A stretch of DNA of 8,783 nucleotides from an uncultured Clostridia bacterium (GTDB taxonomy: Bacteria > Bacillota > Clostridia > Christensenellales > Borkfalkiaceae). The stretch's first letter is position 1. The number at the start of each line of letters is the position of its first letter. The stretch spans positions 1 through 8,783 of the forward strand of contig CAJGCK010000050.1 in the NCBI GenBank assembly GCA_904501795.1, written 5' to 3'. Position numbers and translations under genes: made by a program. Positions 6,036 to 8,783 of this stretch are shown piece after piece. The notes below the pieces were generated by a model. The model saw nothing but the letters and a program-made list of their open reading frames with translations. It was not told where the DNA came from and made no database searches.

Positions 6036-7055
6036 CTATATCGCTATTCCAAATTTAAGGTTATTTTTGTTTAATACAGCTTTAAATGTTAAATCAGGCA
6101 CGTTACCTTGCCCTATAACGCCAACTGTTTTGTTCGCAAGTTCACTAACCGAAGTTATAGGCGTTGAACTCATTATAAATAGATTGCCGTGCGTTACTAC
6201 CGAAACTAATTTATAGTTTGATCCGTTGCCTATTTGACTAACCAAACTTGCCGCGTTTACGGGTAAGATTACCACGTCTGCAACACCACCCGTCACTTTA
6301 CTGCCTATAACTTGCGCGGATACCACGTCGTAGTCAAAAGTTAATCCCGTTTCAAAATCTTCGCCGTCGTTAATAAATTTAGCGATAGCAAGCGCGGGCG
6401 CACCGTCGGGCACGGCAACTTTTACCGTGTTAGAAGTAAATTCCTCCACCATACTATCTATATTATCCGAATAAAAATATTCGTCGGCAATTTCTTTAGC
6501 GCTAGTAGATACTATATTTTTTATGTCGTTTAAATAATTGGCTATTTGAGTTTTTGCATCGGTTGCGCTTTGCCAATATATATTACAACCGTCAACAACG
6601 TTTGCATTTATACTCGACGCAGTAAGAGATGCCGTGGTTTCAACAAGGTTTGCATTAACGGCGTCTACCGCAAGAGCCGGATTGTTTTTGACCCACTCTA
6701 CGTTACCACTAAACGCGTTTGCCATTTCGCTGGCTAGTTGCGGAAACCTCTTTAATAATTTGTTGTTAACTAGCATAACCGCTTGTGGATAAGCCTTTTC
6801 TTGACTATCGTATAATTCTTGTACGTTTAAGCGATACCAAGTTTTGTTACTTGAAAGGCTTTCTAACTTGCTTGCCGCGGGCTCTGGTAATAACCCCACG
6901 CTTAAATCACCTCTCATCAAAACGGGAAGCATATCTCCCGCTAAGTTATAATATTTAAAAGCAACGCTTCCTGGGGCAGTCGGCGTGCAGGCGCACGCGA
7001 AAATTGCAGTTAAAGAAAGTGCTATGCTGACCATAAAAGCAAACAATTTTTTCAT
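6036..7055 (-). CDS. ABC transporter substrate-binding lipoprotein, NMT1/SsuA-like, apparently circularly permuted
   Basis: The 339-residue protein starts with a lipoprotein signal (MKKLFAFMV...AIFACAC; Cys21 or Cys23 lipidated), so it should be anchored outside the membrane and deliver a small molecule to the adjacent permease. Its order is unusual. Family members run signal, strand like VKVAVPDGAPALAIAKF, ADVVILPVNAASLV, TVGVIGQGNVPDLT, then a KYY strand, GLLPEPAASK, YPQAVMLVNN, and end near a D-FYY motif. Here residues 31-195 are the usual second half (VAFKYYNLAGDM, VGLLPEPAASKLES, YPQAVMLVNNKLLKRFP, EIADEYFY). A linker (196-209) follows, and residues 210-337 are the usual first half, ending at KAVLNKNNLKFGI. 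Total length is normal and the frame intact, so no part seems missing. AAAGGAG (7065-7071) nine bases before ATG sets the start. Family identification is firm; the permutation is my inference from remembered alignments. The substrate is unknown. Confidence 0.9.
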   Translation of the reverse strand: MKKLFAFMVSIALSLTAIFACACTPTAPGSVAFKYYNLAGDMLPVLMRGDLSVGLLPEPAASKLESLSSNKTWYRLNVQELYDSQEKAYPQAVMLVNNKLLKRFPQLASEMANAFSGNVEWVKNNPALAVDAVNANLVETTASLTASSINANVVDGCNIYWQSATDAKTQIANYLNDIKNIVSTSAKEIADEYFYSDNIDSMVEEFTSNTVKVAVPDGAPALAIAKFINDGEDFETGLTFDYDVVSAQVIGSKVTGGVADVVILPVNAASLVSQIGNGSNYKLVSVVTHGNLFIMSSTPITSVSELANKTVGVIGQGNVPDLTFKAVLNKNNLKFGIAI

Positions 7056-7227
7056 TTTGTTTTTCTCCTTTAATTATTTTTTACAAAAATTTTTGTATTT
7101 AATCTAGTTTAATAAGATAAACAATCAAGACAAGGCTCGCGTAAACTTTTGGATGAGATTAACCTTTTTGGTTATCAAATTCAAAAGGAAAAGCAGAAAA
7201 CGCAGTATTGCGAAATTTATAACTATT
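7056..7227 (-). other. Distal 5' leader between attenuator-like terminator and ABC operon
   Basis: No gene is seen in these 172 bases. On the minus strand they hold CGCA-ATAC-TGCG (7201-7212), a small hairpin of ATAACC/GGTTAAT type (about 7159-7176), a 14-bp palindrome ACAAAAATTTTTGT (7083-7096) and the ribosome site. A weak second promoter is possible here (TTGATT at about 7122-7127 with TAGATT 16 bases on), but it is much poorer than the one at 7360-7388. Confidence 0.45.
7065..7071 (-). promoter_or_regulatory. Strong ribosome binding site of the substrate-binding protein gene
   Basis: AAAGGAG on the minus strand, nine bases before ATG 7055. It is the best Shine-Dalgarno in the window and confirms that the permuted reading frame starts with the signal peptide. 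Confidence 0.85.
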
Positions 7228-7267
7228 AAAAAAATGAAACTCCCTGCGCTAATCTAAGCCCAGGGAG
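7228..7267 (-). terminator. Intrinsic terminator inside the ABC operon leader
   Basis: On the minus strand CTCCCTG (7267-7261) pairs with CAGGGAG (7246-7240). A G-G mismatch and an inner GCT/AGC extension close a six-base loop (7256-7251), and TTTCATTTTTTT (7239-7228) follows. It sits about 170 bases before the substrate-binding gene, so unconditional termination would silence expression from the upstream promoter. Confidence 0.82.
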
Positions 7268-7353
7268 ATAAGTAATTAAACAAGGAACTTGCCTTGTAGA
7301 ATACGTATTGTTCCTGTGCTGTTAGGCGAACCTTTCAACTTAGGTATGTTTGT
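7228..7353 (-). ncRNA. Structured leader RNA or small RNA upstream of the ABC operon, class unknown
   Basis: A consensus promoter starts transcription near 7353 on the minus strand and an intrinsic terminator ends it near 7228, giving an RNA of about 125 bases. Read 5' to 3', it can form GTT-GAA-AGG-UUCG-CCU-AAC (7339-7321), a UUCG-capped hairpin. Then come two mutually exclusive stems, AGGAAC (7315-7310) with GUUCCU (7288-7283), or ACAAGG (7297-7292) with CCUUGU (7285-7280), followed by the terminator stem. CUAAG at 7343-7339 can also pair with CUUAG in the terminator's inner stem and loop (7258-7254). Alternative stems before a terminator and a downstream gene on the same strand are the layout of a riboswitch or attenuator. 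I do not recognise TPP, FMN, SAM, cobalamin, purine, lysine, glycine, preQ1 or T-box core motifs. A free-standing small RNA is equally possible. Confidence 0.5.
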
Positions 7354-7359
7354 AATTTT

Positions 7360-7388
7360 ATTGTAAACGTAGTTTATAGTTTTGTCAA
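7360..7388 (-). promoter_or_regulatory. Sigma-A promoter for the leader RNA / ABC operon
   Basis: On the minus strand a perfect TTGACA (7383-7388), a 17-base spacer and TACAAT (7360-7365, five of six). The predicted start is an A near 7353. It faces away from the epimerase promoter, whose -35 box is 18 bases off. Confidence 0.82.
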
Positions 7389-7406
7389 TAATTTTATTAT
7401 ATTTTC

Positions 7407-7435
7407 TTGAATTTTATTTTATCAAATAGTATAAT
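7407..7435 (+). promoter_or_regulatory. Sigma-A promoter for the epimerase-like gene
   Basis: TTGAAT (7407-7412), a 17-base spacer and a perfect TATAAT (7430-7435). The predicted start is near 7442, just before AAAGGA (7448-7453), which lies nine bases from ATG 7463. Confidence 0.78.
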
Positions 7436-7462
7436 ATAAAAAAACCGAAAGGACTATAATAT

Positions 7463-8312
7463 ATGGAATACATAATTGAAAATGGAATTTTAAGCGTTAC
7501 GATAAACAGCATCGGCGCTGAAATTACTAGTGTTAAAAAAAAATGGAAGAGAATACGTTTGGCAAAACGATAACGGGTTGTGGAACAGTCACGCCCCCTT
7601 GCTATTCCCACACTGTGGAAGATGTATCCTTAAAATTAACGGTGTGGAATATCCGCCGTCGTTTCACGGATTTTTAAGGGGTAAGGAAACGGCTGTTTTT
7701 GAAAACAGTAAAGATTTTATATCATTTATCACCACCGACGATAGCGATACGAAAAAGGTTTATCCTTTTGACTTTGAGTTCAAAATTACTTATAGACTTA
7801 TTGGCGATAGCGTTTTTATCGACTATAACTACACAAACCTTTCTACTATCCCCGCTTGTTTTGCTTCGGGTGGGCACGATTCTTTTAATTTGGACGACGA
7901 AATTGAAAATTATAGGCTAATTTTTAGCGATAAAGAAATTTTCGTTCAAAACGAACACGATAATATTGGATTTTTAACGGGAAATACTATTCCACTTGGC
8001 GAAGGCAAAGTTTTGCCCTTGCCGAAAAATATTTTGTCTAACAATAATACTCTTATATTTAATGACGTTAACTCAAACAACGTTACTTTAGAACACGTTT
8101 CGGGCAAAAAGATTTGTTCTATAACTTTTAACGGGTTTAAAAACTTGTTGCTTTGGAGGCCTTTAGATTCTAAAATGATTTGCATAGAACCGTGGCAAAA
8201 CTTACCCGATTTACAAGGTCAAAAAGTTGTTGAATTTAAAGACAAAAAAGGTGTGGTTAGCGTTCCACCAAAAAAGAGCATTACTTTTACGAGAGAAATA
8301 AAGTATTATTAA
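7463..8312 (+). CDS. Aldose 1-epimerase family protein (LacX-like), interrupted by a one-base frameshift
   Basis: Members of this family interconvert alpha and beta anomers of sugars or act on related sugar phosphates in the cytoplasm. The true start is ATG 7463, with AAAGGA nine bases upstream and a promoter before it. It reads MEYIIENGILSVTINSIGAE and on to ITSVKK, the standard N-terminal strands. At an A9 run (7535-7543) this frame goes wrong (KWKRIRLAKR, stop). The family sequence continues in the next frame from codon AAT 7542 as NGREYVWQNDNGLWNSHAPL. With eight As the frames would join perfectly (about 282 residues). Downstream are HAPLLFPHCGR, FHGFLRG with a conserved His, GGHDSFNL, and IEPWQNLPD with a likely catalytic Glu. 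The rest is intact to TAA 8310, so this is a sequencing error, a phase-variable or slippage-rescued gene, or a very recent pseudogene. A GTG at 7530 opens the second frame but lacks the conserved start. Confidence 0.85.
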
Positions 8313-8322
8313 AATCACTTTT

Positions 8323-8363
8323 AAAAAAGCCCTTACGCATACACGTGCGCAAAGGCTTTTTTT
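8323..8363. terminator. Bidirectional intrinsic terminator between the epimerase-like gene and spoIIID
   Basis: AAAAAAGCC-C-TT-A-CGC (8323-8338) pairs with GCG-C-AA-A-GGC-TTTTTT (8347-8362) with two single mismatches. The A-run and T-run on the two sides make it usable from both strands. The last bases overlap the spoIIID stop codon (8362-8364). Confidence 0.85.
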
Positions 8364-8610
8364 ATATTTTTTTGTATTTAAGTTTAGTCGCTTGCCCACC
8401 ACGAAGATGGCGCTCTTCTAAATTTTTTTTAAGAATTTTTTTTACCGTTACGTAAAGTTCTTTATCTATGAGTTTTAAGCGTTCGGTAACGTCTTTATGA
8501 ACGGTAGATTTGCTTGAAAAAAACTTTTTGGCAGTGGCACGAACAGTGTCACCCGTTTTTGCTATATGCCTTGCTTCTTGTATAACGCGGTCTGTTATGT
8601 TGTAACGCAT
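8362..8610 (-). CDS. spoIIID: Sporulation transcriptional regulator SpoIIID
   Basis: SpoIIID is a small DNA-binding protein of the mother cell that activates or represses many sigma-E and sigma-K genes during endospore formation. The 82-residue product has the helix-turn-helix TVRATAKKFFSSKSTVHKDV (22-41), with STVHKD as the family hallmark, and the basic C-terminal motif RHLRGGQATKLKYK (67-80) used for extra DNA contacts. It stops right after this motif, so it lacks the acidic tail of about ten residues in B. subtilis. ATG 8610 is the start: GGGGAG (8619-8624) lies eight bases before it and family similarity begins there. The frame stays open to 8757, but those extra 49 residues are lysine-, phenylalanine- and isoleucine-rich translated promoter DNA. 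Its presence marks the organism as a spore-former or a close descendant. Confidence 0.96.
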   Translation of the reverse strand: MRYNITDRVIQEARHIAKTGDTVRATAKKFFSSKSTVHKDVTERLKLIDKELYVTVKKILKKNLEERHLRGGQATKLKYKKI

Positions 8611-8645
8611 AAACTTTTCTCCCCTTATCCAAAATGGAATAATTA

Positions 8646-8674
8646 TCTTTATGCGTGTTTTCGACAAAAAATGC
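8646..8674 (-). promoter_or_regulatory. Sigma-E-like promoter of spoIIID
   Basis: On the minus strand GCATTTT (8668-8674) resembles the sigma-E -35 box (KCATATT type). CATAAAGA (8646-8653) resembles the -10 box (CATACAAT type), with a 14-base spacer as in known sigma-E promoters. spoIIID is sigma-E-dependent in B. subtilis. No good sigma-A promoter competes here. A partial SpoIIID-box-like TTCGACAAAA (8660-8669, plus strand) lies in the spacer; autoregulation would be speculation. Confidence 0.55.
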
Positions 8675-8720
8675 TTTTTTTGTGTAAAATTAAAAAGATA
8701 AATAAATGTGTTAAAATTCT

Positions 8721-8749
8721 TTGATTTTATTTTTTTATTGTGATATAAT
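8721..8749 (+). promoter_or_regulatory. Sigma-A promoter of the tRNA-Leu gene
   Basis: TTGATT (8721-8726), a 17-base spacer and a perfect TATAAT (8744-8749). The start site would be near 8756, only about four bases before the mature tRNA 5' end. Confidence 0.8.
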
Positions 8750-8757
8750 AATATCAC
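8740..8757. repeat. Inverted repeat over the tRNA promoter -10 box
   Basis: GTGATAT (8740-8746) and ATATCAC (8751-8757) are perfect 7-bp inverted arms with AATA between them. They enclose the -10 box and the predicted start site. This could be an operator or simply chance in AT-rich DNA. Confidence 0.4.
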
Positions 8758-8759
8758 TT

Positions 8760-8783
8760 GCGGATATGGCGGAATTGGCAGAC
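8760..8783 (+). tRNA. tRNA-Leu, 5' end only (truncated by window)
   Basis: GCGGATA (8760-8766) would be the 5' acceptor strand, followed by TGG and the D-arm sequence GCGGAATTGGCAGAC, typical of bacterial leucine tRNAs (class II). The anticodon lies beyond the window, so the isoacceptor cannot be named. The upstream promoter supports a transcribed gene on the plus strand. Confidence 0.88.

Noticed and set aside
5950..6216. Plus-strand frames within the permease and binding-protein genes
   Set aside because: Shadows of convincing genes on the other strand.
6036..7055. Two separate truncated binding-protein genes
   Set aside because: The two halves are in one uninterrupted frame with a single signal peptide and ribosome site and no internal start with a Shine-Dalgarno, and together they equal one full protein.
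7277..7339. Short leader-peptide frame on the minus strand starting with TTG (about 20 codons) within the leader RNA
   Set aside because: TTG start, no Shine-Dalgarno, and no run of a regulatory amino acid codon; more likely chance.
7228..7353. TPP riboswitch, suggested by TTAGCGCAGGGAG beside an NMT1-like importer
   Set aside because: The CTGAGA motif and the rest of the THI-box core are missing, and CAGGGAG is explained as one arm of the terminator stem.
7228..7353. T-box leader
   Set aside because: No GGGTGGNACCGCG-type T-box sequence and no aminoacyl-tRNA or amino-acid gene downstream that would point to one.
7530..7535. GTG as the genuine start of the epimerase-like gene
   Set aside because: It has no ribosome site, and conserved N-terminal family sequence with promoter and Shine-Dalgarno lies upstream in the other frame from ATG 7463.
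8611..8757. N-terminal extension of SpoIIID by 49 residues
   Set aside because: The extension is AT-rich promoter DNA in translation, has no family similarity, and a good ribosome site precedes ATG 8610.

Overview
The window looks like chromosome of an AT-rich, endospore-forming Firmicute, most likely an uncultured gut-type member of Clostridia. The evidence is a clear spoIIID, a DUF1846 protein, a PqqD/HprK-like pair, AAAGGAG-type ribosome binding sites and near-consensus sigma-A promoters with 17-bp spacers. No phage, insertion sequence or CRISPR array is visible. All identifications come from reading the sequence and remembered family motifs; no database was searched.

Layout. (1) Bases 1-771 are the 3' half of groL, cut by the window edge, ending at a strong bidirectional terminator. 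(2) Bases 851-4024 are a four-gene minus-strand operon, read right to left: HprK-like P-loop protein, PqqD-like protein, DUF1846 protein, and a single-pass membrane protein with a conserved unnamed C-terminal domain. (3) Diverging from it at 4134 is apbE, a flavin transferase lipoprotein whose promoter predicts an almost leaderless mRNA. (4) Convergent with apbE is a two-gene minus-strand ABC importer operon (7055 down to 5280): lipoprotein and permease, with no ATPase in the window. (5) Its 5' leader of about 300 bases carries a consensus promoter, several hairpins and an early intrinsic terminator, like a riboswitch or attenuator of unknown class. (6) Diverging from that is an aldose-1-epimerase-like gene broken by one extra A in an A9 run. 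(7) Convergent spoIIID has a sigma-E-like promoter. The window ends in the first 24 bases of a tRNA-Leu gene with its own promoter.

The most unusual item is the substrate-binding lipoprotein at 6036-7055. In SsuA/NMT1-type binding proteins the half beginning with the mature N-terminal strand comes first and the half beginning with the 'KYY' strand second. Here the order is reversed in one intact frame: signal peptide, C-terminal half, short linker, N-terminal half, stop. This looks like a natural circular permutation whose new C-terminus abuts the permease start codon. With the unrecognised leader RNA in front, this operon is the best candidate for something undescribed.

All three convergent gene pairs are separated by hairpins with T-runs on both sides, and all three divergent regions carry recognisable promoters, so transcription-unit borders are well defined.
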